Shown in pieces: positions 32,905 to 42,358 of a stretch of 64,000 nucleotides of DNA. Positions within the stretch are counted from its first letter, which is position 1. Each line of letters begins with the position of its first letter. Under the pieces are notes generated by a model. The model saw only the letters and a list, made by a program, of their open reading frames with translations, was not told the DNA's origin and made no database searches. A program made the translations under genes and the position numbers. Source of the DNA: Neorhizobium alkalisoli (lineage in GTDB: Bacteria > Pseudomonadota > Alphaproteobacteria > Rhizobiales > Rhizobiaceae). The stretch covers positions 1-64,000 of the forward strand of contig NZ_PVBN01000015.1 in the NCBI RefSeq assembly GCF_002968635.1. Reading direction: 5' to 3'.

Positions 32905-35900
32905 CTAAACCAGTTCCACGTCGAGAACGCCCGGTGCAGTCCTGAGTGCTGCGGCTATCTCTGGGGAAATGCGGTATTTCTCCGTCAACTCCACCTCGAT
33001 CTCCCGCTTGCCGTCATCCTTGATGACGACGAAGGAGACGAGCCCGTCGCCCCTTGCGTTGAGATGCCGTGCAACCGCCTTCAACGGTCCGGAATCCCGA
33101 ACGTAGACGCGCAGCGCCTTCTGCATCTGCACCGATTTCTCTTCCAGCGACTGGGCGGTCTGAATCCGCAGACCAATGCCTTCCGGCCGCTCTTCTGCCT
33201 GCACGGTAATCACCAGCGATTTGCCCGGCTCGAGGAGATCGCGATACTGCGCCAATCCCTCCGAAAACAGCACCGCTTCGAACTGACCGGACGAATCTGA
33301 AAACGCGACAATGCCCATCTTGTTGCCGGTGCGGGTTTTGCGTTCCTGCTTGCTCGTTACCGTTCCAGCCAGGCGGCCGGCCGTCGCGCCCTGCTTCACG
33401 GCAGCGGAGAAATCCGCAAACGTCTGAACGCGCATCTTGGCGAGCACGGCGGCATAGGAATCGAGAGGATGGGCCGATAGATAGAAGCCCAGGACCTGAT
33501 ACTCGCGCATCAGCTTTTCCGATGGAGTCCAGGGATTGAACTGCGGCAGGACAAGCTTTTCCGGACCGGCACTTGCTGAGGATCCGAAGAAATTCGACTG
33601 GCCGCTGACCTTCTCTTCCTGAGCGCGCTGCGCATAACCGATGATGCGGTCGAGGCCCCCGATGAGCTCTGCGCGGTCTATTCCGAAGCAGTCGAACGCG
33701 CCGGCCGAAATCAGGCTTTCCATCACGCGACGATTGATCTGCTTGGGGTCGATACGAAGGCAGAAGTCCTCAATGCTCTTGAAAGGCCGCTCGCCGCGCA
33801 CCTGGGTGATGTGCTCAACGGCCGATTCACCCACGCCCTTGAGAGCCGCGAGCGCGTAGTAGATCTTGTTTTCACCCGTCTCGAAATGCCGGAAGGAGGT
33901 CTGGACGGACGGCGGAATGACGGCAATACCGAGACGACCAGCATCCTGGCGGAAGTCGTTCAGCTTTTCGCTGTTTGCCATATCGTAGGTCATGGATGCG
34001 GCAAGGAATTCGACCGGGTAGTGCGCCTTCATATAGGCCGTCTGGTAAGAGACGATCGCGTAAGCGGCGGCGTGCGATTTGTTGAAACCGTAGTTGGCGA
34101 ACTTGGCAAGCAGTTCGAAGATGTTGTTGGCCTGCGGCTTGGAGACGCCGTTCTTGATGGCGCCATCGACAAAGCGTTCGCTCTGCTGGTCCATCTCCGC
34201 CTTGATCTTCTTGCCCATGGCGCGGCGCAGCAGGTCGGCCTCGCCGAGCGAATAGCCCGACAGGACCTGGGCGATCTGCATGACCTGCTCCTGGTAGACG
34301 ATGACCCCTTGGGTCTCCTTCAAGAGATGGTCGATCATCGGATGGATCGACTCGATCTCCTCCTCGCCGTGCTTGCGGGCGTTGTAGGTCGGGATGTTTT
34401 CCATCGGGCCCGGACGGTAAAGGGCCACCAGCGCGATAATGTCCTCGATGCAGTCCGGCCGCATGCCGATCAGCGCCTTGCGCATGCCGGCACTTTCCAC
34501 CTGGAACACGCCGACCGTCTCGCCGCGCGAGAGCATCTCGTAGGTCTTGGTATCGTCCAGCGGGATCTTGGCCAGATCGACCTCGATGCCACGCTTGCGG
34601 CAGAAATCGACCGCGGTCTTCAGGACCGTCAGCGTCTTCAGACCGAGGAAGTCGAACTTCACCAGGCCCGCCTGCTCCACCCATTTCATGTTGAACTGGG
34701 TGACCGGCATGTCGGAACGCGGGTCCCGGTACATCGGCACGAGCTTCGACAGTGGCCGGTCGCCGATGACGATACCGGCAGCGTGGGTCGAGGCGTGACG
34801 GTAAAGACCTTCGATCTTCTGGGCGATATCGAGGAGGCGGGCGACGACGGGCTCCTTGTCGGCCTCCTCCTGCAGCTTCGGCTCTTCCTCGATCGCCTTT
34901 GAAAGCGGCGTCGGGTTCGCCGGGTTGTTCGGCACCAGTTTGCAGATCTTGTCGACCTGACCATACGGCATTTCCAGCACGCGACCGACGTCGCGAAGCG
35001 CGGCGCGCGCCTGCAACGAACCAAAGGTAATGATCTGCGCAACCTGCTCGCGGCCGTATTTCTGCTGCACGTAGCGGATCACCTCTTCGCGGCGATCCTG
35101 GCAGAAGTCGATGTCGAAGTCCGGCATCGAGACGCGGTCCGGATTGAGGAAGCGCTCGAACAGAAGCGAGAAGCGCAGCGGATCGACGTCGGTAATGGTC
35201 AGCGCATAAGCGACCAGCGAGCCCGCCCCCGAACCACGGCCCGGACCGACCGGAATGCCCTGCTGCTTGGCCCATTTGATGAAGTCGGCAACGATCAGGA
35301 AGTAGCCCGGGAATTTCATCTTCTCGATGACGCTGAGCTCGAAATCCAGCCGTTCGCGATAATCCTCTTCGGTATAGCCGCGCGTCATGCCGAGGGTAGC
35401 GATGCGCTCTTCCAGACCCTCGATCGATTGGCGACGAAGTTCGTCCGCCTCGGCGCGCTCGGCTTCGGCCGGATCGTCCGTCGCGCCGGTGAACCTCGGC
35501 AAAATCGGATTGCGGGTCTTCAGGATGAAGGAGCAGCGCCTGGCGATCTCGACGGTGTTTTCCAGCGCCTCCGGCAGATCGGCGAAGAGGGCGGCCATTT
35601 CGGCCCGGCTTTTCAGATAGTGGTCCGGCGTCAGACGAAAGCGGCTGTCGTCGGAAACGATAGCATTGTGGGCAACTGCCATCAGCGCGTCATGGGCGTC
35701 GTAGTCAGCCTTGGACGGAAAGAAAGCCTCGTTGGTGGCGACCAGCGGTAGATCATGGTCGTAGGCGAGCGTCACCATCTTGTGCTCGTGGCGCCGGTCG
35801 TAGGAGCCGTGGCGCTGCAGTTCGACATACAGCCGATCGCCGAACATCTCCTTCAGCTTGAGCAGTCTTGCCTCGGCAAGCGTGGCATTGCCTTCCTTGA

Positions 35901-36402
35901 GGACCACGTCGACCGGACCGGTGCCGGCGCCGGTCAGCGCGATCAGGCCCTCGGTGCCGCCCTCTTCCAGCCAGGAGCGGCAGATATGGGTGGAGTGATG
36001 TCCCTCGCCGCCAAGATAGGCGCGGCTGATGAGGTCAACGAGCCGCTCGTAGCCGACGGCATTGGCCGCCAGCACGACGATCGCCGGCAGCTTGGCGAGC
36101 TGCTGGTGGCTGTTGCGCCGTTCGTCCGACTGGTCTTCCATGTCGATCGACAGCTGGCAGCCGATGATCGGTTGCAAGCCATCGCCGATCGCCTTCTGGG
36201 CGAATTCCAGTGCGACGAAGAGATTGTTGGTATCGGTGATGGCGATCGCGGGCTGATTGTCCGCCACCGCCTTGGAAAGAATCTTCTTGAGAGGCAGCGC
36301 CCCTTCAAGCAGCGAATAGGCAGAATGAACCCGGAGATGGACGAATTGCGGGGAAGCCGCCTGCTCTTCGGCTCCCGTGCTTGTCTGCGTCAAATCTGCC
36401 AT
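32905..36402 (-). CDS. dnaE: DNA polymerase III subunit alpha
   Basis: 1165 residues, standard DnaE. PHP domain from FVHLRVHSAYSLLEGALPLKKIL; polymerase catalytic aspartates in MPDFDIDFCQDRREE (about residue 424); GVFQVESAGM; the FNKSHAAAYAIVSYQTAYM helix; an HhH region; and a C-terminal OB domain (GNKMGIVAFSDSSGQFEAV). It is the replicative polymerase of the holoenzyme. Convergent with the L,D-transpeptidase gene, 4 bases between stops. Confidence 0.98.
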   Translation of the reverse strand: MADLTQTSTGAEEQAASPQFVHLRVHSAYSLLEGALPLKKILSKAVADNQPAIAITDTNNLFVALEFAQKAIGDGLQPIIGCQLSIDMEDQSDERRNSHQQLAKLPAIVVLAANAVGYERLVDLISRAYLGGEGHHSTHICRSWLEEGGTEGLIALTGAGTGPVDVVLKEGNATLAEARLLKLKEMFGDRLYVELQRHGSYDRRHEHKMVTLAYDHDLPLVATNEAFFPSKADYDAHDALMAVAHNAIVSDDSRFRLTPDHYLKSRAEMAALFADLPEALENTVEIARRCSFILKTRNPILPRFTGATDDPAEAERAEADELRRQSIEGLEERIATLGMTRGYTEEDYRERLDFELSVIEKMKFPGYFLIVADFIKWAKQQGIPVGPGRGSGAGSLVAYALTITDVDPLRFSLLFERFLNPDRVSMPDFDIDFCQDRREEVIRYVQQKYGREQVAQIITFGSLQARAALRDVGRVLEMPYGQVDKICKLVPNNPANPTPLSKAIEEEPKLQEEADKEPVVARLLDIAQKIEGLYRHASTHAAGIVIGDRPLSKLVPMYRDPRSDMPVTQFNMKWVEQAGLVKFDFLGLKTLTVLKTAVDFCRKRGIEVDLAKIPLDDTKTYEMLSRGETVGVFQVESAGMRKALIGMRPDCIEDIIALVALYRPGPMENIPTYNARKHGEEEIESIHPMIDHLLKETQGVIVYQEQVMQIAQVLSGYSLGEADLLRRAMGKKIKAEMDQQSERFVDGAIKNGVSKPQANNIFELLAKFANYGFNKSHAAAYAIVSYQTAYMKAHYPVEFLAASMTYDMANSEKLNDFRQDAGRLGIAVIPPSVQTSFRHFETGENKIYYALAALKGVGESAVEHITQVRGERPFKSIEDFCLRIDPKQINRRVMESLISAGAFDCFGIDRAELIGGLDRIIGYAQRAQEEKVSGQSNFFGSSASAGPEKLVLPQFNPWTPSEKLMREYQVLGFYLSAHPLDSYAAVLAKMRVQTFADFSAAVKQGATAGRLAGTVTSKQERKTRTGNKMGIVAFSDSSGQFEAVLFSEGLAQYRDLLEPGKSLVITVQAEERPEGIGLRIQTAQSLEEKSVQMQKALRVYVRDSGPLKAVARHLNARGDGLVSFVVIKDDGKREIEVELTEKYRISPEIAAALRTAPGVLDVELV

Positions 36403-36508
36403 GTCCGCGCCATACCCATTTCATGAATCGGGTCATTTTCCAGTGCGGCGTCCAGAGAGTCCAGTTCGGATTTCCTTGCTCAACGTCTTTCGGAGATGCG
36501 CTCCGAAA

Positions 36509-36595
36509 TCACATTGCCATGACGATCATGGAAAGGCTGGCCACGAAGGTGGCGATGGAAGCAAATGCGGCAATGTCACGAAGAAGGTCAGTCAT
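36509..36595 (-). CDS. Candidate 28-residue membrane microprotein
   Basis: Read directly from the minus strand: ATG at 36595 to TGA at 36511-36509. The peptide is MTDLLRDIAAFASIATFVAS followed by LSMIVMAM: a short polar start and one membrane helix. A good ribosome-binding site (AAGGGAG) lies 7 bases upstream. Two LexA-like sites lie 35-78 bases upstream. The size and form recall SidA of Caulobacter, a 29-residue SOS-induced inner-membrane division inhibitor, but no sequence relation is claimed. It could also be a conserved rhizobial peptide of other function. Confidence 0.55.
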   Translation of the reverse strand: MTDLLRDIAAFASIATFVASLSMIVMAM

Positions 36596-36629
36596 CGTCG
36601 TCTCCCTTGTTCCTTTATGTTTTCAATTT

Positions 36630-36673
36630 GTTCTCATTTTGTTTGAGAGTCAACAGCGGAACAAAACAGGAAT
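36630..36673 (-). promoter_or_regulatory. Two LexA-like sites around a -35 element
   Basis: Plus-strand GTTC-TCATTTT-GTTT (36630-36644) and minus-strand ATTC-CTGTTTT-GTTC (36659-36673) each match GTTC-N7-GTTC with one mismatch. A minus-strand TTGACT (36648-36653) lies between them, upstream of the 28-residue ORF. No good -10 hexamer was found at the ideal distance. Confidence 0.4.
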
Positions 36674-36731
36674 TGGAGATTCTGCATTATGGTTAAGGTG
36701 GGCTCCTTTTCCTCCAGCATGAAACGCTTGA

Positions 36732-37448
36732 TCAGGCGTCTGTAGATGGTTTCGCCGAGATGAAGCGGCGAGCGATCATCCAGCAACCGACGGCCCATGT
36801 AGCGCCGCCGCACCAGCCGCCCAAGACATCCGTGGGATAATGGACACCTAGATAAATCCGGCTGAATCCGATCAAGAGCGTGAGGAATATTGCGGCCGCG
36901 ATCAGGAAAATACGCGTGGACCGATATGGCTGTGCTCGCGACAAAAGTGCGCCAAGCGTCAGATAGGTGACGGCAGAAAGCATCGCGTGTCCGCTTGGAA
37001 AACTGAGATCGTAGACCTCGATCAGATGCGGCACGATATCCGGCCTCGGCCTGGCGACGCCGAGCTTCAAGGCATTGCTGACCAGCCACCCGCCGAGGAT
37101 CGATAGGAACATAAAGATGGCTATCGCCCTCTGCCGAGCCAAGAGAAGATAAATGGTTCCCATGACAGTCATCAGCGACAGGACGGTGGTGCCGCCGAGA
37201 GCCGTAATGTCATCGAGAGCGTGGCTAAGCCAATAGGGTCCCACCGGTGTCGACAGGTCAGCCGTCGTTCTCAGAGCAAGCAGAACGCGCTCGTCAAACG
37301 CACGTGTATCGCCTTCAACGACCTCACTTGTCAGGTTGAAGAAGAGGAACAGGCCTCCCGCCAGAAATGCGAACATCATCAGACCGATCGGCTCGAAGGT
37401 CATGAACCTTTCGACGATCCTCTGCCTCATCCGAGAGTGGAAGACCAT
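36732..37448 (-). CDS. PAP2 family phosphatase
   Basis: 238 residues, five to six membrane helices. The three phosphatase motifs are complete: KLGVARPRP (K-x6-RP), SFPSGHAM (PSGH) and SRIYLGVHYPTDVLGGW (SR-x5-H-x3-D). Acts on lipid phosphates at the inner membrane; the exact substrate (undecaprenyl pyrophosphate, phosphatidate, lipid A) is not predictable. Start ATG at 37448 has AAGGAG 4 bases upstream. Not obviously in operon with neighbours. Confidence 0.93.
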   Translation of the reverse strand: MVFHSRMRQRIVERFMTFEPIGLMMFAFLAGGLFLFFNLTSEVVEGDTRAFDERVLLALRTTADLSTPVGPYWLSHALDDITALGGTTVLSLMTVMGTIYLLLARQRAIAIFMFLSILGGWLVSNALKLGVARPRPDIVPHLIEVYDLSFPSGHAMLSAVTYLTLGALLSRAQPYRSTRIFLIAAAIFLTLLIGFSRIYLGVHYPTDVLGGWCGGATWAVGCWMIARRFISAKPSTDA

Positions 37449-37477
37449 GTTCTCCTTCCTGTCGTTCTTTGCTGGTC

Positions 37478-38296
37478 TCAGACCGTTAGCGCGTGCCGCG
37501 CCTCAGAAAGCGTCGGCGGGGCGATATTCCTGAAGCGCGCCTCGATCAGGCCATAGGCACCAAAGGCAAAAAGGCCAAGAGCAACCAGAGCATATAGAAT
37601 GGAACCGAACGGCAGCTGGCGTATCCAGGCGAGCGCCTCCGCCGAACTCCCTGCTTGCGACGGATCGACCGCGACCGCCGCATAAATGAAGAAACCGCCG
37701 AAGATCAGAAAGACCGCGCCGCGCGCCACCAGCCCGTACATGCAAATGCCGTTCAGGACAGATCTCCGTTTCCAGTCGGGGTTAAAATATTTCAGGTAGC
37801 TTTTCTTCATTCCCTTGACGATCTGCGCCACTCCGGCTGCGATGATGGCAATGCCCACCACCCCCACCAGATAGGGACCGAAGGGCTGTTGCATCAACCA
37901 TGCCGCCCAACTTTTTTCACCGCCCGCCTGGCTGCCGCCAAGCCCCACATCCAGTGCCTGCTCCATGGCATAAAGCGCCAGACCGGCATAAGTGGCGGCA
38001 CTGACGAAAAGTGCAGCCCTTACCGCGTAGCCTTTGGCGTCGGGGGCGTGCCTGTCGGTGTTGAAGATTGCCTGCACCACCCGCCACAGGACAAAACCGA
38101 TCAGCCCGACGCCGATCAGCCCCAGCCAGGTCGCTCCAAGCGGCTGCTCCAGGACGAGCTGCAGGGCCGATTTGGTGTCAGGTTCTCCGCCACCAAAACT
38201 GGTCAACAGCGCCATGCCTCCAATGAGGATATAAACGACACCGCGCGCAGCATAACCAAAGCGCGCCAGCCGTTCGAACTTCGCTTCCTTCAGCAT
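37478..38296 (-). CDS. DUF1206 family membrane protein
   Basis: 272 residues from the ATG at 38296, which has GGAGGAGCC upstream. Three repeats of the DUF1206 unit are visible: LARFGYAARGVVYILIGGMA, GYAVRAALFVSAATYAGLAL and MYGLVARGAVFLIFGGFFIY. About six membrane helices. Function unknown. Lies 29 bases upstream of the PAP2 gene on the same strand, so the two may be co-transcribed. Confidence 0.9.
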   Translation of the reverse strand: MLKEAKFERLARFGYAARGVVYILIGGMALLTSFGGGEPDTKSALQLVLEQPLGATWLGLIGVGLIGFVLWRVVQAIFNTDRHAPDAKGYAVRAALFVSAATYAGLALYAMEQALDVGLGGSQAGGEKSWAAWLMQQPFGPYLVGVVGIAIIAAGVAQIVKGMKKSYLKYFNPDWKRRSVLNGICMYGLVARGAVFLIFGGFFIYAAVAVDPSQAGSSAEALAWIRQLPFGSILYALVALGLFAFGAYGLIEARFRNIAPPTLSEARHALTV

Positions 38297-38430
38297 CCGG
38301 CTCCTCCCATGAGGCAGGTGCAACGCATGTCTGCGGTCCCTGTTCCACCGGACGTTCAGGAGCGATCCGGAGAGGGTCTGGCGAGGCGAGCGAACTAAAG
38401 CCTCATGCCTTTGGCCTTGCCAGAGGCTCG

Positions 38431-39114
38431 TTACATCTCGACGACCTTGCCGCCTTCGATCGTTACGCGGCGGTCCATGCGCTGGGCAAGGTCATGATTG
38501 TGGGTGGCGATGAGGGCGGCAAGGCCCGATTGGCGAACCAGGGCTTCCAGGGCTTCGAAGACATAAGATGCCGTCTTCGGATCGAGATTGCCAGTCGGCT
38601 CGTCGGCCAGAAGCACGCGCGGCGCGTTCGCGACGGCTCGGGCGATCGCCACGCGCTGCTGCTCGCCGCCGGAAAGCTCCGCCGGGCGGTGATCGGCCCG
38701 GTGGCCGATGCGCATGTAGTCGAGGAGCTGGCTTGCGCGTTCCTTGGCTTCGGTCTTTGGAAGACCCGCGATGAGTTGCGGCATCATGATGTTTTCCAAC
38801 GCCGAGAACTCAGGCAGGAGATGATGGAACTGGTAGACAAAGCCAATCTGGCTGCGCCGGATGGCCGTGCGCTCGTCGTCGCTCAGGTCGTTGCAGGGCT
38901 GACCGCCGATAAAAACTTCGCCGCCATCCGGATGTTCAAGCAAACCAGCCAGATGCAGCAGCGTCGACTTGCCGGTACCGGACGGGGCGACCAGTGCGAC
39001 CGTCTCTCCACTTCTGAGTTCGAAGTCGGCTCCCTTGAGGATTGAAAGCGTGGTCTCGCCCTGGCCGTAAATGCGTTCGACACCAGAGAGTTGCAGGACG
39101 GATTTACGTGACAA
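38431..39114 (-). CDS. lolD: Lipoprotein-releasing ABC transporter ATP-binding protein
   Basis: 227 residues from a TTG at 39114 with AGGA 9 bases upstream. Walker A is APSGTGKST, the signature is LSGGEQQRVAIARA, and Walker B is VLLADEPTGNLDP, all typical of the LolD/MacB branch (V-Y-Q-F-H-H-L-L-P-E-F). It powers release of lipoproteins from the inner membrane to LolA. lolC lies 12 bases upstream. Longer in-frame starts overlap lolC and look unconserved. Confidence 0.93.
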   Translation of the reverse strand: MSRKSVLQLSGVERIYGQGETTLSILKGADFELRSGETVALVAPSGTGKSTLLHLAGLLEHPDGGEVFIGGQPCNDLSDDERTAIRRSQIGFVYQFHHLLPEFSALENIMMPQLIAGLPKTEAKERASQLLDYMRIGHRADHRPAELSGGEQQRVAIARAVANAPRVLLADEPTGNLDPKTASYVFEALEALVRQSGLAALIATHNHDLAQRMDRRVTIEGGKVVEM

Positions 39115-39125
39115 GGATGCGGGTC

Positions 39126-40433
39126 CTATTCGTACCGAAGGGCCTGGACGGGATCGAGCTTCGAAGCCCGCCATGCAGGAAAGATCGTCGCGATGAACGA
39201 AAGCGCCAGCGCCATGATTACCACCGACAACGTTTCACTCAAGGTCATCTCGGCCGGCAATTGGCTCAGGAAATAAAGTTCCGGATCGAAGAGCACGGTG
39301 CCCGACAACCAGGAAAAGAACTGCCGGATGGACTCGATGTTGAGGCACACGAGGACACCCAACACCACGCCCGCGATCGTGCCGACAATGCCGATCGCCG
39401 CCCCGGTCATGAAGAAAATCCGCATGATCGCGCCGGCGCCTGCACCCATGGTGCGCAGGATCGCGATGTCGCTGCCCTTGTCTTTCACGAGCATGATGAG
39501 ACCGGAAATGATATTGAGCGCTGCCACGAGCACGATCAGCGTCAGGATCATGAACATCACGTTCCGCTCCACCTGAAGCGCAGAGAAGAAGGTCTGATTG
39601 CGCTGGCGCCAGTCGGTGATGAATATCTGCCGCCCGGCGGCGGCTTCCACGAGCGGGCGTAAGGCATCGACATTGTCGGGGTTGTCGATAAAGAGCTCGA
39701 TCGACTGCACGATGCCATCGGCATTGAAATAGAGCTGCGATTCCTCGAGTGGCATATAGATGATCGTCGCATCGTATTCCGACATTCCAATCTCGAAGAT
39801 GCCGGATACCGGATAGGATTTCACACGCGGATTGACGCCCATCGGCGTCACGTCGCCCTCAGGGGAAATGAGTGTGATCTGATCCCCCGCACTCAGGCCC
39901 AGCTGCGCGGCAAGCCTTGAGCCGACAAGCACGCCCTGCCCCGAGGCAAAACCCACCATGTCGCCGGATTTCACATTTCCGGCGACCTCGGTCAGCTTTT
40001 CGAGATCTTCCGGACGGACGCCGCGGACCAGTGCTCCCGACCCCGCACCGCCGCGACCCGAAGCCAGCGTCTGACCTTCCACCAAGGGCAAAGCCATCTT
40101 TACCCCCGGGACGGCAGCGAATTTTCGCGTCAGTTCGGCGTAATCGTTGAAAGGACCGTCGATCGGCTGGACGATCATATGGCCATTGATGCCAAGGATG
40201 CGGGAAATGAGTTCGGTGCGGAAGCCGTTCATCACGGCCATGACGATGATGAGCGTCGCAACACCGAGCATGATGCCGACGAAGGAGAACCCAGCAATTA
40301 CGGATATGAACGCTTCGCGCCGCCGAGAGCGGAGGTAACGCCAGGCGACCATGCGCTCGAAGGCCGAAAAAGGACCCGCCGAGGCGGAGCGGCCCGCCTT
40401 TTCCGTTTCACCATTCGTCGCGACGCTCGCCAT
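39126..40433 (-). CDS. Lipoprotein-releasing ABC transporter permease LolC/E family
   Basis: 435 residues. One N-terminal membrane helix (FERMVAWRYLRSRRREAFIS then ISVIAGFSFVGIMLG), a large periplasmic domain, and three C-terminal helices. Signature parts are NGFRTELISRILGINGHM and IALRTMGAGAGAIMRIF. Alphaproteobacteria often have a single LolC/E-type permease, which would work as a homodimer with LolD (inference). Same operon as lolD; proS lies 80 bases upstream. Confidence 0.92.
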   Translation of the reverse strand: MASVATNGETEKAGRSASAGPFSAFERMVAWRYLRSRRREAFISVIAGFSFVGIMLGVATLIIVMAVMNGFRTELISRILGINGHMIVQPIDGPFNDYAELTRKFAAVPGVKMALPLVEGQTLASGRGGAGSGALVRGVRPEDLEKLTEVAGNVKSGDMVGFASGQGVLVGSRLAAQLGLSAGDQITLISPEGDVTPMGVNPRVKSYPVSGIFEIGMSEYDATIIYMPLEESQLYFNADGIVQSIELFIDNPDNVDALRPLVEAAAGRQIFITDWRQRNQTFFSALQVERNVMFMILTLIVLVAALNIISGLIMLVKDKGSDIAILRTMGAGAGAIMRIFFMTGAAIGIVGTIAGVVLGVLVCLNIESIRQFFSWLSGTVLFDPELYFLSQLPAEMTLSETLSVVIMALALSFIATIFPAWRASKLDPVQALRYE

Positions 40434-40513
40434 TCAGTCTCCTCAACCTGCCCAGTCTCTGTCTTTCGCAGCTCCAGAGACAAGATCTGGAACTGCTCCG
40501 GCAAATCGCCGTA

Positions 40514-41839
40514 TCAGGCTCCGGCGAGCTTGTTCATGGCCGCTTCGAGAGTGAGCACTTCGCGCTCGCCCGTCTTGCGGTCCTTGAGCTCCACCTCGCC
40601 GTTGGCGGCGGAGCGCGGGCCGACAATCACCTGGAACGGCACACCGATCAGATCGGCCGTGGCGAACTTGGTTCCGGCGCGCTCATCCGTATCGTCATAG
40701 AGCACGTCCTTGCCAATCGTCGTGAGCCCGCTATGGACGGTCTCGGAAAGGCGGTCGCAGGCTTCGTCGCCGGGCTTCATGTTGATCACCACGACGTCGA
40801 AAGGCGCCACCGATGCCGGCCAGATGATTCCGTTCTCGTCATGCGATGCTTCGATGATGGCGGGAACAAGGCGGGTTGGTCCGATACCATAGGACCCCAT
40901 GTGGACAAGATGTTCCTTGCCATCCGGGCCTTGCACCTTGGCGCCCATGGGCTCGGAATATTTGGTGCCGAAATAGAAGATATGGCCAACCTCGATGCCC
41001 CGGGCAGAAAGCCGGTCCCCTTCCGGGATGGCGTCAAACGCGGCCTCGTCATGCATTTCTGATGTCGCCGCATAAACGGACGTCCACTTGTCGAAGATGG
41101 CCTGGAGGCCTGCAACATCATCAAAATCGGTTTCTGCGCTCGGAATTTCGAAATTCACGAAATCCTTGTGGGAAAATACTTCCGACTCGCCGGTATCGGC
41201 CAGGATGATGAACTCATGGGAAAGGTTGCCGCCGATCGGGCCGGTATCGGCGCGCATGGGGATGGCGCGCAGCCCCAGCCGCGCGAAGGTGCGCAGGTAA
41301 GCGGCGAACATCTTGCGATAGGAATGTTCGGCAGCTTCCTTCGTCAGGTCGAAGGAATAGGCATCCTTCATCAGGAATTCACGGGACCGCATGGTGCCGA
41401 AGCGCGGACGGATCTCGTCGCGGAACTTCAACTGGATGTGGTAGAGATTGAGCGGCAGGTTCTTGTAGGATTTGACGTAGGACCGGAAGATGTCCGTGAT
41501 CATTTCCTCGTTGGTGGGACCATAAAGCATCGGACGGTCCTGGCGGTCCTTGATGCGCAGCATTTCCTTGCCGTAGGCATCGTACCGACCGCTTTCCTGC
41601 CAGAGCTCGGCGGACTGCAGCGTCGGCATCAAAAGCTCGGTCGCGCCGGCGCGGTTCTGCTCCTCGCGAATAATGGCGTTGACCTTGTCCAGAACCCTCT
41701 TGCCGAGCGGCAGCCATGAATAGATGCCCTGGCTCTGCTGGCGGATCATGCCCGCACGCAGCATCAGCCGGTGGGACACGATTTCCGCTTCCTTGGGGTT
41801 TTCCTTCAGAATGGGCATGAAATAGCGGGAAAGGCGCAT
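40514..41839 (-). CDS. proS: Prolyl-tRNA synthetase (short bacterial type)
   Basis: 441 residues, the alphaproteobacterial ProS without the inserted editing domain (the E. coli form is about 570). Class II motifs: motif 1 region IYSWLPLGKRVLDKV, motif 2 FRDEIRPRFGTMRSREFLMKD, motif 3 GIGPTRLVPAIIE. The C-terminal anticodon-binding domain contains VLYDDTDERAGTKFATADL. It heads the proS-lolC-lolD group. Confidence 0.97.
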   Translation of the reverse strand: MRLSRYFMPILKENPKEAEIVSHRLMLRAGMIRQQSQGIYSWLPLGKRVLDKVNAIIREEQNRAGATELLMPTLQSAELWQESGRYDAYGKEMLRIKDRQDRPMLYGPTNEEMITDIFRSYVKSYKNLPLNLYHIQLKFRDEIRPRFGTMRSREFLMKDAYSFDLTKEAAEHSYRKMFAAYLRTFARLGLRAIPMRADTGPIGGNLSHEFIILADTGESEVFSHKDFVNFEIPSAETDFDDVAGLQAIFDKWTSVYAATSEMHDEAAFDAIPEGDRLSARGIEVGHIFYFGTKYSEPMGAKVQGPDGKEHLVHMGSYGIGPTRLVPAIIEASHDENGIIWPASVAPFDVVVINMKPGDEACDRLSETVHSGLTTIGKDVLYDDTDERAGTKFATADLIGVPFQVIVGPRSAANGEVELKDRKTGEREVLTLEAAMNKLAGA

Positions 41840-42079
41840 CGAGATTTCCGAGGTTGCCGGGCCTACTTCTCGGTCGAGGATTCGGCCATTTTTTGAGGAT
41901 ATTCGCGCCGGTACATAGCGGTTTCAGGGGACGATGGGAACCCGCCCCTGCGGGAATCGCGTGAAAGCCAGCGATTCGGCGCTGGGACTGAAGATCGCGA
42001 AAAAGCGGAGATTTCGTGGCAAGTCAGGGACATTTGTGTCAACGGAAAAATTTTATTGGAGTGTGTCAAAAATACAAAA

Positions 42080-42266
42080 AAATCGAGTGACAAAGCCCAA
42101 CCGTTGGGCTAGGTTCAGCTCACAAAAGAGGCAAGGAGTTCAAATTCTTGCCAATTCGCGGTCAAGTCTTGGGAGGATCAGATCTTAGGCGCGCTTGTTC
42201 GCTGCCCCGGCAACGGTTAAGGATCACGCGAAACTAGAAACAAGGCTTAACCGCCTTGTTTTTTTT
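42080..42266 (+). ncRNA. Candidate small RNA between proS and DUF1467
   Basis: Within the 519-base gap a plus-strand stretch holds two perfect stem-loops, AGCCCAA-CCG-TTGGGCT (42094-42110) and GGCAAG-N11-CTTGCC (42130-42152), and ends with a strong terminator at 42238-42266. Both flanking genes are on the minus strand, so the terminator has no coding gene to end on the plus strand. No known sRNA was recognised, and no clear promoter was found; the start coordinate is a guess. Bases 41840-42079 hold nothing recognised. Confidence 0.35.
42238..42266 (+). terminator. Strong intrinsic terminator
   Basis: AAACAAGGC-TTAACC-GCCTTGTTT (42238-42261) followed by more T (eight or more in a row). On the minus strand it could also act weakly downstream of the DUF1467 gene. 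Confidence 0.85.
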
Positions 42267-42358
42267 TGCCTTGAAATCAGAGCTGCTTGCCTGATTGGAC
42301 GTGCCCGCTATGCATCGGAAGCGTAACAAGAATATGACACGCTCCGCGAGCTGATCGT

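Noticed and set aside
34471..35275. Long alternative frames inside dnaE, nuoM, nuoL, gatB and aidB
   Set aside because: Arg/Gly/Ala-rich compositions with no domain and complete overlap with clear genes mark them as shadows.
41863..42093. Minus-strand frame upstream of proS
   Set aside because: No domain, AT-rich start and no ribosome-binding site.
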